Shown here piece by piece: positions 40,525-50,128 of a stretch of 64,000 bases of DNA; the stretch's first letter is position 1; each line of letters starts with the position of its first letter. A program made the translations under genes and the position numbers. The DNA comes from Tritrichomonas musculus (taxonomy: Eukaryota; Parabasalia; Tritrichomonadida; Tritrichomonadidae), in NCBI GenBank assembly GCA_039105265.1, contig JAPFFF010000003.1, positions 8,556,001 to 8,620,000 of the forward strand, written 5' to 3'. Below the pieces are notes generated by a model. It made no database searches, was not told where the DNA came from, and saw only the letters and a program-made list of their open reading frames with translations.

Positions 40525-41976
40525 TCACAAATGCAATCTAAAGTTTTCAAAGATGCTTTCTCTCTCATTGAGCTTGCTGTAAGTTGGCTTATCAGACAGC
40601 TGTGTGATAATTTTGTCAGACAGTTCGCAAACATCGTAATAAGGCTCGTAATTAAATGTATTTTCGCTTTCTTCTCTTTCTTTCTCTTCTTTTTCTCTTC
40701 TCAATTGTTCCTTTGTTTTCTCGTTTTTAATATCAGCGAGTCTTTTGAATTCAGGCGTTTCGCCGTGCTTTTTCTCTTGTTGAAGTTTTGCCAAATCTTT
40801 GACCCATTCTTCAAGTACCAAAGGATCCTTTCTTCTAACTTTCTCTTTTTTATTTCTCAAGTAGACGACATCTATTTCCTCTTTTGCCTTCCTTTTTGCA
40901 GTTAATCTCATAAATTCAATGCTATTTTGTTTAAAATCAGATATGATATTTGGTCTTCTCGCACGATAGAGAAGAGAACGAGAATCTTTGGAAGGATCAT
41001 ACTTTGAAATATCTGTTACTTCACTTTGATCGTTATTTGACAAAAGTGGGGGAAGATCACTTTTCCAATCATCTTCACCGTTTTTGGGTAACGTTAAATG
41101 CAATATGGAATCGTGGGAATATGGAAGAACTGATCGATTAAGACCTTTAGAAATAAATGGCGAAACAGACGATGAATGCCAGGGATAAACAGATGGTCGT
41201 TTTCGTTTGGGAAGATCAACTAATGTACTTAAATCTTCAGTTGGTATACTGACACTTGCACATAATTCTTCTTCGTCTTTATGCTTCTTATCACCTAATT
41301 CAGGAATATCAGCATCTGGAGGGCGAGCAAAATAAAATGATAATCTGCTCTTTAAGAGAGTATCAATTGGCTTTATTCCAGTAAATAGTTCTACAAGAAT
41401 TGAACAAACTCTCATACGAAAATCACGATCCATACATGATGGATTACCTTGAAGGAGACGTATGAATATATCTTGAATTGCTTGTGTGAAAAAATAAGGC
41501 AAACAATATATAAAACGATCAAGAACTTTTGATGGAATTTGACCATTCGTTTGGAATTTGTAGCAAAATTCACGATATATTTTTGAAACATACGCTTCTA
41601 AATCATCAATGTCTTTTGTCTTCTCAGGAAAAGTGATTTTAAGTTGGACAATCCAAAAAAGAGGAGTCGTTAATTCTTTAATCATTGGCATACTATATTC
41701 GAGTACAGAATAAACTTGCTTTGATATCTTTTTAGAACTATCTTTTTGAAATTTATGACTAGATGTAAATTTTAAACGAGAATCTGTAGATGATTTTGGT
41801 GATGGTATTTCTGAGCCTTTTTCATCATGCTCAGAAAGGCGAATAGTTTGAAGAGTTGCTTGAAGAACTGAATCGATATTTAAATTGTAAGAATACATTG
41901 TTTTCGGCGTGAATATTATTGCTTTTAAACTTAAGTAACAAAAATCAGAGTCACTCTCTTCATCAGAGCCACTCAT
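40525..41976 (-). CDS. FAM227-like protein (FWWh domain)
   Basis: The 483-residue protein has an acidic start (MSGSDEESDSD), then a FWIVQLKITFP motif (about residue 105) and a helical stretch GQIPSKVLDRFIYCLPYFFTQAIQD with RDFRMRVCSILVELFTGIKP. This follows the FAM227 family pattern: an aromatic FWWh opening, a 'leucine-proline ... yP..l.qAIy..F' helix, then 'dFk..l......W..Gi.P'. The C-terminal third is Lys/Glu-rich coiled coil (LAKLQQEKKHGETPEFKRL). FAM227 proteins are found in ciliated species and are testis-enriched in mammals, so a flagellar role is a fair inference. The match is by pattern, not by strict identity, so I keep it moderate. The gene is isolated on the reverse strand. Confidence 0.5.
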   Translation of the reverse strand: MSGSDEESDSDFCYLSLKAIIFTPKTMYSYNLNIDSVLQATLQTIRLSEHDEKGSEIPSPKSSTDSRLKFTSSHKFQKDSSKKISKQVYSVLEYSMPMIKELTTPLFWIVQLKITFPEKTKDIDDLEAYVSKIYREFCYKFQTNGQIPSKVLDRFIYCLPYFFTQAIQDIFIRLLQGNPSCMDRDFRMRVCSILVELFTGIKPIDTLLKSRLSFYFARPPDADIPELGDKKHKDEEELCASVSIPTEDLSTLVDLPKRKRPSVYPWHSSSVSPFISKGLNRSVLPYSHDSILHLTLPKNGEDDWKSDLPPLLSNNDQSEVTDISKYDPSKDSRSLLYRARRPNIISDFKQNSIEFMRLTAKRKAKEEIDVVYLRNKKEKVRRKDPLVLEEWVKDLAKLQQEKKHGETPEFKRLADIKNEKTKEQLRREKEEKEREESENTFNYEPYYDVCELSDKIITQLSDKPTYSKLNERESIFENFRLHL

Positions 41977-42241
41977 AGTTAGTAAATATTTGTAAAAATT
42001 TTAGAATTGTGTTGAAAAATACGTTACCAATTCAAATAAACGAACTGAATAACAGTCATATATCAACAAAAAATATTATTTTACCAATAATAAAAACAAA
42101 ACAAGCGCTTTAGAGATCAGTAGATAACAAATGAACCTATAAAAAAAAAAATAATAATATTAAAATATTACAAAAGAGATAAGATATACAATTAAACAAA
42201 TTAACATTTATTCATACACAAAATAATATGAATTCCAAAAT

Positions 42242-42880
42242 CTATTGAGCGTTTTCTTCTTCTTTCATTGATTCTAATTGAAATTTTAATTCCATGTATC
42301 TAAATTCCCAATATTTATTCTTTTCTTCATCTTCTTGATCAAAATCATCTTGCATCTGAATAATCTTTTTATTAATTTCATCTGAAGCCGCATTCATCTT
42401 TTCTATATATATTTCTTTTTCTAGTTTTTGAGATCGTAAACGCTCATTTTTTTCTTTCATATTTCTAAGATCTTGCTCTTTTTGCTTTAAGCGAAGCTCC
42501 ATGTTAGAAACTTTTTTCTGTATTGCTTCAAGCTTACTCTTCAAAGATGAATCAACATGAGTTTCTTTCTTCTTTTTAGTATAATTGTTTGCAGATGAAC
42601 TGGTTATCGAAGGCGGCTTTTTATCTATGATTGACTGAATAAGATCTCTCTTCTGGCTTTGTGATGTTCCAACATTTTTTATATCAAAATTTACAGTTGT
42701 TACTTGATTAGTGCTTGATTTTGTTGCTGGGCGAGAAGAAATTAAATCATAATTGAGTTCTATTTTTGGTTTTGTTGATGATTGAGTTTGAACCATTGGA
42801 GGTTGTTGCGATAGTGGAATGTTTGTAAATGGTGGCTTTTTTTGATTAGCGTTGGCAAAAACTTGTTGGAAAATATTCAT
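42242..42880 (-). CDS. Coiled-coil protein, hypothetical
   Basis: The 212-residue protein has a Pro/Gln/Ser-rich N-terminal half (QQPPMVQTQSSTKP) and a long coiled coil from about residue 108 to the end (VSNMELRLKQKEQDLRNMKE and onward). No catalytic or binding domain is recognised. It lies head to head with the 43064 gene, with 183 bases between start codons, so the two may share a promoter and work together, perhaps in the cytoskeleton. That is inference from layout only. Confidence 0.7.
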   Translation of the reverse strand: MNIFQQVFANANQKKPPFTNIPLSQQPPMVQTQSSTKPKIELNYDLISSRPATKSSTNQVTTVNFDIKNVGTSQSQKRDLIQSIIDKKPPSITSSSANNYTKKKKETHVDSSLKSKLEAIQKKVSNMELRLKQKEQDLRNMKEKNERLRSQKLEKEIYIEKMNAASDEINKKIIQMQDDFDQEDEEKNKYWEFRYMELKFQLESMKEEENAQ

Positions 42881-43063
42881 GATTAAAATTATTTATTTTT
42901 TTTTTATCTAACTAATATAAACGTACAGATTCTTATTCAAATAACTGATAAATCAGAAAAAACATTCATTCACAAAAATTCTATTGAAAATTTTAAATTT
43001 TAAACGCATATTTGTTCGTTATTTCGGGATAATCGAAAAAAATATTCGGAAAAATAAAATTAA

Positions 43064-44182
43064 ATGGACTATAAATTTTTATCACAGAAAACAAAAATCG
43101 CAATAAAGCAACTTCAACAAAGAATATTAAACAAATCACTTGAAAACGAAAAACATTTTCGATTACACCTATTATGGAATTTAGCTCAACAATCAACATC
43201 ATCTACATATGATCCTCAGTTTTACAACACTTTACTTCGCCAATATCCATGCGATTGTATTCAACATCGGATAAGGGTAAGCAATTGTAATAACAACATG
43301 TTGCATGAAGATCTTGTTGCTGTCGAACTCGATGATTTTTGTAAAGAAAATAACTTATTTGATCGATCTAATAGATACGATTTATTAAATTTGTACAATT
43401 TTATATCATCTGCTTTTTTTACTTTCCAAGACTTAACAGAAAAATACCATGTTCCACATTTGGACAATTATATAGAATGGTGTAGAAAAGTTTCAATGAA
43501 AAATTTTGCATTACATCAACAATTAGCAAAAGAGACAATTGATTATGAGCAACATACAGTTCAACGCTTACCACCTCGACCATTACCTCGTGAACTACTT
43601 AGAACACAAGATATAATAGATCGTCAATTAACAATTGGTATGGAAATGCAAAACCAAATTGTTTCAAAATGTATACTTCCTCAAACTAGAAAAATGGCAG
43701 ATAACAAAGTACCAAATTTACGTCCACATATCACAAAAATGGTTAAGATGCTAGAACCTGATTCATCAACTCATTGCATCTCATCCAACCAAGCAAAACT
43801 TGAAAGGGCAATATTAATAAACCAAGCTGATGACCTAGATAACGAAGAACTTGAAGATATTTCTACTTTACAACGTGAATTCGAGGAAATTGACAGCAAA
43901 TATCAGAAACTTTTAGAGCAAAAAAAAGTTCTGCAATCGCAGATTGCACAGAAAAAGCAAGATTTTAATGCCTTAACAAAAACGCGAAATACAAAAATAG
44001 AAGAATTCAATTTTAACAGCACCAAACTTGAAACTTATAGAGATATTATTAGCAAAAATACAGTTCAATTAAATCGTGTAATTGAAGAGAACAACGAAAT
44101 CAAACATAAGCTTGATTTAATTCATTTAAGGAGAAGACAACAAAGCTTTTCAAATAGAATGAAGCATCTTATTAATAGTTAA
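43064..44182 (+). CDS. Coiled-coil protein, hypothetical
   Basis: The 372-residue protein has a mostly helical N-terminal domain (about 1-240) with aromatic and Cys residues and a QRLPPRPLPRELLRTQDIID segment, and a C-terminal coiled coil (about 255-360) ending in a basic tail (LRRRQQSFSNRMKHL). I do not recognise the family. The N-terminal part is not low-complexity, so homologues should be findable. It is paired divergently with the 42242-42880 coiled-coil gene. The start is the first ATG after a 183-base AT-rich spacer. Confidence 0.75.
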   Translation: MDYKFLSQKTKIAIKQLQQRILNKSLENEKHFRLHLLWNLAQQSTSSTYDPQFYNTLLRQYPCDCIQHRIRVSNCNNNMLHEDLVAVELDDFCKENNLFDRSNRYDLLNLYNFISSAFFTFQDLTEKYHVPHLDNYIEWCRKVSMKNFALHQQLAKETIDYEQHTVQRLPPRPLPRELLRTQDIIDRQLTIGMEMQNQIVSKCILPQTRKMADNKVPNLRPHITKMVKMLEPDSSTHCISSNQAKLERAILINQADDLDNEELEDISTLQREFEEIDSKYQKLLEQKKVLQSQIAQKKQDFNALTKTRNTKIEEFNFNSTKLETYRDIISKNTVQLNRVIEENNEIKHKLDLIHLRRRQQSFSNRMKHLINS

Positions 44183-44403
44183 TTATTATGTTTTGTTTTA
44201 TAAATTGTATTTATATCTGTTTCTTGCTTATATTTAATTTTTTCATAATTGCATCTATTTTGTTATTACAGGCTATATAAACAATTATAATATCATATAT
44301 AAACATGAATCAGAAATCAATATATAGTGAAAATAACAAATACAAAAGAAAATACGTTATTTTTGTTAACCAAAAAAATTTTTAATATTAACAAAAATAA
44401 ATT

Positions 44404-45642
44404 ATGATTGAACTTTTAATTTTTTTATTATTTTCCCAAAAATGCAATATTAATATTAGTATAGGAATTGGTGCAAAATTTTATCGCATTGCAACAAAAG
44501 ATAATGATAATGTTTGTTTTAATATTCGGTCCTATCCTTTTTTCATAATATTTAATGAATTCGATAATACAGTTGTTTATCAGCAATATTCAACATCTTC
44601 AATTGAAACAGAATATGTAAAAACCGAAGAGTCTCTCTTAAGATTTCTCCCTGTTTATAAAATGATGTCTTCACCATTTGAATATGTTGTTTTAAAAACT
44701 CCTTTTGCAACAAATCTATCTTTTACAGTTGTATCGTTACCAGGAATGTGCTTGAACGGTCTTTATTTATCAAATAGAATAACAGATACAATTGTCTTCT
44801 CAAAAAATTTTGATGATTCAACCAAATTATTCAAATTAAATGAATATGATGATAAATGCATAATTTATTCCACTCCTTTTTTAAAGCAACATGCCAAAGT
44901 TGAAATGAGATCAGAAAAAAACACTAATCAAATTTTTATCTATTCAGACTTTCTTAAATATTCCTCAATATATGGAAATTCATCAATCGAACAAACAACT
45001 GGCCAAAGTCCAATTATTATTAATAACAACCCAAATCATAATACTAAAAAAAATTTATTTATTCAACCGAACACTTTCATCAATAATGCTTTTATATCAG
45101 AAGACAAATTAATAAATGGTATTGATACGATCAATAATAATAAATTAGATAAGGCCTCTGAAAATATATATTTACAATCAGATATCATAGATGATGCTCA
45201 AGTTGAGGGACCTTTTATTATTCGTATTATTGCTGATAATGAATTCCCTCCTTATTATGTTAATATTACTTTTAATGTTGAAGAAAAAAACATTACTCAA
45301 AGAGATAATAATCATCACAAAATTAATAGCTTAAATGAACTTCTTCAAGATGATTGGAATGAAGGGAGAAGTGGTATATATCTTCCACCACAGAAAATTG
45401 AGAGCTGCCCAGAGAAAAAGACGTGGCACTCTCGAAATGTTGCAATCATTGTGATTGCTATTCTTTTTTCTCTTTTCCTAATTTTTGTATTCTTAATAAC
45501 ATCTAATGCGTTAAAAAATAATGATGAAGCTACTAGTGAGCTGATAAGGGACAGACCGAAACTAAATCAAACCGAATCTATAGAATCATCTAGTCTTTCA
45601 TCATTCATGAATGCACCTGTATTAAAAACACTTGTTTCTTAG
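44404..45642 (+). CDS. Type I membrane protein, family A (second member)
   Basis: The 412-residue protein has a short signal peptide (MIELLIFLLFSQ), an Asn-rich ectodomain with sequons and Cys residues (C14, C38, C116, C152, C335), one membrane helix (about 346-368, VAIIVIAILFSLFLIFVFLI) and a Ser-rich tail of about 40 residues. Its LPGMCLNGLYLSNR segment (113-125) aligns with DDKCQNGIEFISSR of the 26247-27434 protein, and the order signal - Cys pair - Asn-rich stalk - helix - tail is the same. I take them as diverged paralogues of a trichomonad membrane-protein family. No function can be read from the sequence. Confidence 0.75.
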   Translation: MIELLIFLLFSQKCNINISIGIGAKFYRIATKDNDNVCFNIRSYPFFIIFNEFDNTVVYQQYSTSSIETEYVKTEESLLRFLPVYKMMSSPFEYVVLKTPFATNLSFTVVSLPGMCLNGLYLSNRITDTIVFSKNFDDSTKLFKLNEYDDKCIIYSTPFLKQHAKVEMRSEKNTNQIFIYSDFLKYSSIYGNSSIEQTTGQSPIIINNNPNHNTKKNLFIQPNTFINNAFISEDKLINGIDTINNNKLDKASENIYLQSDIIDDAQVEGPFIIRIIADNEFPPYYVNITFNVEEKNITQRDNNHHKINSLNELLQDDWNEGRSGIYLPPQKIESCPEKKTWHSRNVAIIVIAILFSLFLIFVFLITSNALKNNDEATSELIRDRPKLNQTESIESSSLSSFMNAPVLKTLVS

Positions 45643-45769
45643 TCTTTTGCTTATTTATTTTCAATCAAATATATTTTTAGATTATAATCTAAAAAAAAAA
45701 AAAAGAGTATAAGTATAATATTTATCAATAAAAACATATCAAACAAGATGAACAAAGTGTATTCAATTA

Positions 45770-46819
45770 TTAAATTGGAATATGACATTGCTTGTATAAA
45801 CGATTCATCATTGGTGCCAACCTATTATATTGATGAATATATGAAGGAACAGATTTCATTGTTGATATAATTTGACCATGATCATTGTAAAGAGGTTTAT
45901 TTTCCAAAACACACCATTGGACAGTTAAGAAACCATCATCACATCCTGTTAAATGATAATTAATACCTTCTTTAGCAACATCTCCATTCCAAACAAGGTA
46001 ATTGAGGATAGGCTGATCCATACTTGGCTTATAACATCTCGACCATGCTGATTGCTGAATCATTAATTCAAGCAATTTTATATAATGATCAATGCTTCCT
46101 GCAATTGAACCACTACATATGATAAAGTTATGAGTCATACGACTTACGACACCGCCATCATAACATTCGGTTAGCCATCCAAGATTCCATCCGCAACTGC
46201 GAAACTGATGTGGCTCGACAACGAAAGTAAGCGAATCATGCGGAATATATTCAAATGGATCTCCTTGGAAGAAAACATCGAAGGAATCTGTGTGAAAGAT
46301 ACGATCTAATGTATCATCATCGTCGTTATCGTTGCTATTTAAAAAAGAGTTAAATGATTTTGTTGTATTGCCTTTGTAACCATATCGATGCTTTTTGAGC
46401 CAGTCTAGCTCATATTCAAATCTTAACATATGAGGAACATATGGTCTATTTTTTGTTTCAACACAATCTGGAACAACTTCAACTCTCATCGCTTGAAGGA
46501 GGCGCTGCAAATATCTTGAAAAAACAAAACCTGGTGCACAAAAAAGAACAATTCGACATTCAGATCCTGTTGATCTCAACGATTTTATACAAAGCTCAAG
46601 ACCTGGGGCAAAATTAGTAGCAAAAAGAAGAACAACGTCGCGCCTTGTACTACTAACTCGTGTTGAGCTGTTGATATCACATAAATAAGAAGCATCAACT
46701 GAAGATATTGAAGATTTAATTGATCTACGCGAAACTAAGAAAATCGTGAGAGCACTTATAAATAAATATAAAATATACTGTACAATGGAATTATTGTAAT
46801 TAACAGGCGCTATTCTCAT
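45770..46819 (-). CDS. Golgi-type glycosyltransferase (GT-A fold, type II membrane)
   Basis: The first ATG at 46819 gives 349 residues; ten codons upstream is only a TTG. A membrane anchor (about 14-30) follows a short cytosolic end. The lumenal domain starts VVLLFATNFAPGLELCIKSL, has the nucleotide-sugar/metal motif HTDSFDVFFQGDPF (about 176-189, a DxD-like site), a FIICSGSIAGSIDHYIKLLE acceptor-side segment and a SMDQPILNYLVW motif. This is the pattern of a retaining/inverting GT-A family with D-x-x-D-x-x-F-Q-x-D-P-F seen widely in trichomonads. It probably builds surface glycans in the Golgi. Donor sugar is unknown. An Asp/Asn-rich insert sits just before the DxD site. Confidence 0.75.
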   Translation of the reverse strand: MRIAPVNYNNSIVQYILYLFISALTIFLVSRRSIKSSISSVDASYLCDINSSTRVSSTRRDVVLLFATNFAPGLELCIKSLRSTGSECRIVLFCAPGFVFSRYLQRLLQAMRVEVVPDCVETKNRPYVPHMLRFEYELDWLKKHRYGYKGNTTKSFNSFLNSNDNDDDDTLDRIFHTDSFDVFFQGDPFEYIPHDSLTFVVEPHQFRSCGWNLGWLTECYDGGVVSRMTHNFIICSGSIAGSIDHYIKLLELMIQQSAWSRCYKPSMDQPILNYLVWNGDVAKEGINYHLTGCDDGFLTVQWCVLENKPLYNDHGQIISTMKSVPSYIHQYNRLAPMMNRLYKQCHIPI

Positions 46820-47094
46820 TCTGGCTATGAAAATACAATATATGGTCAAATCTTTATATCATTTTCAGATGATTTATTTGACCTTTTCCTCAACGAGTAA
46901 ATGCACAAATATCTTTTAAAATATATTGATAAATTAAAACCCAATTCATTCAGATTTAAACACACTCATTATAACATCTAAAAAATTAATTAAAATAATA
47001 TATATCAAAAAACAATAATCAATTGAGCAACGATGAATGATATTTTACAAATAAAAACAAAATCTAAATTAAAAATAATTTTTTGATCAATAAT

Positions 47095-47487
47095 TCAACT
47101 CGAGCATACAATTTTTTCAAACATTTCGTGGTATTGTTCATTATTCAAACCTTTCACATATCCTGGGGAGATAAATACAAAATCATTATTACTTGAAATC
47201 ATAAAATTAATCTCATTATTAGGAATACTAATTGGAATTATAGATTCTATTCCTTTATCTTTTTGAAAATATAATGGATTTCTGAATTGAGAAAAAAAAA
47301 TATCATCTTCCCTAATAAACTGCTTTGCATCTTCAGACTCTGCTCGCATTGTTATATAAAATTGCTGGCTTTGATTATAAGGTCCCTCACTTCTTTTTTT
47401 TTGGCTTTGATCAACTATTTTATAATCAATTACAAATCCATTTTGGGTGTTATTTCTAACTTGATACTTTATTGGTCCTTTCATCAT
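47095..47487 (-). CDS. Small hypothetical protein
   Basis: The 130-residue frame begins MMKGPIKYQVRNN and has mixed, globular-looking composition (ESIIPISIPNNEINFMISS, then FVFISPGYVKG and a helical YHEMFEKIV end). No domain, signal or helix that I recognise. It could be a small cytosolic protein or a surviving piece of a longer gene. It is followed downstream (toward 46819) by the glycosyltransferase on the same strand. Confidence 0.5.
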   Translation of the reverse strand: MMKGPIKYQVRNNTQNGFVIDYKIVDQSQKKRSEGPYNQSQQFYITMRAESEDAKQFIREDDIFFSQFRNPLYFQKDKGIESIIPISIPNNEINFMISSNNDFVFISPGYVKGLNNEQYHEMFEKIVCSS

Positions 47488-47763
47488 TTTAACAAGGCGC
47501 TTTATAAGCGATTTTTTGATTATATAAAAGAAAAAAATTGTTAGAACCTATTACTCAATTTTTTGAATAAAATTAAGAAATTTATTTTTGTGCGAATAAA
47601 AATATAAATATCTAAATAATTTTACAATAAATTTTATTCATTTTTTTTTATATGAATTATTATTACTATTTTTAATATGAGTATATTATATTCTTTAAAA
47701 AATTAATGAGAATTGATGCACATGCTCAACTAATGAGAATGAAAAAGCTTTTTTGCCAATTTT

Positions 47764-48255
47764 TTAAAGTTGTGATTTGGATGGAATTAAAAGACAGTCA
47801 TGTTTTACAATCATAAAATGCAAATGGCCAATTGCTTTGATAAATGGCCGAATCACTTCTTTAACAATGTCACGTCGTGCAATAACAAGGATATCATAGT
47901 TGTCTGCACTTTTTGTTGGATTTCAAACGATAAATTTATCATCAAAATATTAATAACGTGGATTTTCGGCATCAATTTTAAGTTGTAATTTTACTTTTAT
48001 CTGAAACACATCTTTGATATCGATCATAGTTGCCGGAATAGAGATACTTTCAACTGTTGATTCAGTGAATTCATGTACAATACAACAAACATCTATTTCT
48101 TAAAATGAGCAAATGAAAATACATGTTACAATATATTCTTTTTCTTCATAATTGATTGATAGTGGAATAATTAAATCTTTTTTGTATTGCTTACCACTTA
48201 TATTGCTTGCTTCGTTTATATTTGATTGAAAAAAATTTTTGATAAAATATTTCAT
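47764..48255 (-). pseudogene. Interrupted unknown gene in one continuous frame
   Basis: From an ATG at 48255 a single reverse-strand frame runs 163 codons to 47764. It is coding-like throughout (KQYKKDLIIPLSINYEEKEY, FTESTVESISIPATMIDIKD, NYDILVIARRDIVKEVIRPF) but carries about three interruptions and no loss of frame. It looks like a recently dead copy of an unknown family; an origin in a mobile element cannot be excluded. I do not recognise the protein. It lies head to head with the MetE-like gene, 173 bases from its start. Confidence 0.5.
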
Positions 48256-48419
48256 AATCTATTCAAAAAATTCAATTGAATTTTAATGGGTAAGAGTTTA
48301 AATTTGGATGGTTTAATTTTGTTAAAATCGATTTTACTCATTAAATATCAAAAAATGCCTGAAATAAAAATCGTTAATAATCTCTGAAATCAATGACCAG
48401 ATACACTGAATTGTTGACA

Positions 48420-48427
48420 TCACTTTA
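48420..48427 (+). promoter_or_regulatory. Initiator-like element of the MetE-like gene
   Basis: TCACTTTA ends two bases before the ATG at 48429 and matches TCAYTYWT except the last base. The implied leader is under 10 bases, normal in trichomonads. Confidence 0.45.
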
Positions 48428-48428
48428 A

Positions 48429-49523
48429 ATGAGAAGTTCACCTCCTTTTCGAGCTGATATAAATGGATCTTTTCTTCGCCCACAATGCGTTAAAGATGCA
48501 CATGCTCAATTTGCTGCAGGTAAAATAACTGCTGCAGAAAAAGATGCAATCGAAGAAAGGGAAGTAGCAAAGATTGTTCAGAAAGAAGAATCTATTGGAC
48601 TTCAAGTTGTTACTGATGGAGAATATAGAAGAGAATGGTGGCATATAGATTTTTTGGCAGGACTTACAGGCATTGAAGAATATCAACCAGAAAAAGGATA
48701 TGTTTTCCATGGTGGAGTTGAAACAAAGGCTAGAAATATTCGTGTAGTTGGAAAAGTTGATTTCCCTGATGATCATCCTTTCTTAAATCATTTTAAATAT
48801 TTAAACTCGTTACCCAAAAAAGCAATGTGCAAATTTACTATTCCATCTCCACTTCAAACTTGCTTCCCTGGTATAATGAACAAAGAAGTATATCCGAACG
48901 ATCAAGATTTTTATGATGATCTTTCAAAAACATATAAAAAGGCTCTTAATGCATTTTATAACTTGGGTCTCAGATATCTTCAGTTAGATGATACTATGTG
49001 GACGCTTCTTTGTGACGAATCTCCACGTAAGGTTTATATTGATTGTGGATATGATGTTCAAAAAATGCTTCATCAATGGGCAGGCATTTTCAACGGGTTT
49101 TTGGAAGGAAAACCATCTGATTTAACAGTTTCCATGCATGCTTGCCGAGGTAATTTCAAGTCAACCTATGCTTGGACTGGCGCTTATGACTTTGTAGCTC
49201 CAGTTCTATTCGCTGATGTTAAACTTGATGCTTTCTTTCTTGAATATGATGATGAACGTTCTGGATCTTTTGAACCTCTTAAGTATATCAAAGATCAATT
49301 TGTTGTTTTAGGATTGTTTACATCAAAAAGACCACAACTCGAGGATAAAGAAGTTATCAAGGCCAGAGTTAAAGAGGCCTCAAAATATGTTCCTTTGGAC
49401 CATATTTGCATCAGCACTCAATGCGGATTTGCTTCAACTGAAGAAGGTAATAACCTTACAGAAGGAGAAGAATTCAATAAACTTAAACATATAATTGCCA
49501 TTTCAAAAGAAATATGGAAATGA
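48429..49523 (+). CDS. Cobalamin-independent methionine synthase family (MetE C-terminal / YxjG type)
   Basis: The 364-residue protein matches the single-domain bacterial YxjG/YxjH methyltransferases rather than the two-domain MetE (about 750). The start (FRADINGSFLRPQ), the VVTDGEYRREWWHIDFLAGL core and the zinc ligands are all present: H237 and C239 (MHACRGN), E272 (FFLEYDDERSG) and C332 (STQCGFAS). Such enzymes transfer a methyl group to homocysteine or a related thiol; the exact methyl donor of the short forms is less certain. Bacterial origin by lateral transfer is likely, as reported for other trichomonad metabolic genes, though the base composition now matches the host. It has an initiator-like TCACTTTA just upstream. 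Confidence 0.88.
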   Translation: MRSSPPFRADINGSFLRPQCVKDAHAQFAAGKITAAEKDAIEEREVAKIVQKEESIGLQVVTDGEYRREWWHIDFLAGLTGIEEYQPEKGYVFHGGVETKARNIRVVGKVDFPDDHPFLNHFKYLNSLPKKAMCKFTIPSPLQTCFPGIMNKEVYPNDQDFYDDLSKTYKKALNAFYNLGLRYLQLDDTMWTLLCDESPRKVYIDCGYDVQKMLHQWAGIFNGFLEGKPSDLTVSMHACRGNFKSTYAWTGAYDFVAPVLFADVKLDAFFLEYDDERSGSFEPLKYIKDQFVVLGLFTSKRPQLEDKEVIKARVKEASKYVPLDHICISTQCGFASTEEGNNLTEGEEFNKLKHIIAISKEIWK

Positions 49524-50128
49524 AAACTTTTCAATTACTAAAATATTCTATGTTACTAACAGAATCTACTTTATTTGAAAATATTATTATTTTTTTAAAA
49601 AAAAACTATTGTAATTTAATTGATTTAATTTCCATAGTTCCGGTAACAGAAATCGATTATATTTAATATCAATAAATGATCACTACAGCTTGAAAATTAT
49701 ATCCATTTCAAGCAAATGAACTTTAATTTTATTACTGTCACTTTCTTTCATTTTTTTTAATTACTTTGATGTAATTGTTGCCATTTTTTTTTTTTTTTTT
49801 TATTTAAAAAGTTAAATGATATGCAAAAGTGAAGTGATAACAAAATTTCTAGAACAAGCTTAATATCGAAAAAAGTACATCAATTTACATTCATTATACT
49901 ATATAAACTTTCTGTAGGCCAGACCTTGGTCCAAATATTATTGATACATTACAGGCTTACATATAATATAATCATTGTCCAATTAAGACAAATTCATTTC
50001 ATTTTGCTCTTCTTGATTTAAATCATCTTCCTCTCATAAATAAAAACAAATTAATAAAGAATAAGCAATTTATATCTATCTTTATTTAATACCCGAGAAT
50101 TTAAACATAAAAAAGAATCAATTCATAT
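49524..50128. other. Intergenic, no feature seen
   Basis: AT-rich gap between convergent genes. A run of 19 T lies near 49783-49801. A slightly GC-richer patch (GGCCAGACCTTGGTCC) near 49917-49932 contains a weak inverted repeat but does not fold as a tRNA. Otherwise nothing. Confidence 0.5.

Noticed and set aside
47800-47988. 62-codon forward ORF
   Set aside because: It is the antisense of the interrupted reverse-strand gene at 47764-48255, which shows much better coding character.
49905-49950. GC-richer patch considered as a tRNA or small RNA
   Set aside because: No cloverleaf, no T-loop GTTCRANNC and no flanking stem; only a short inverted word.
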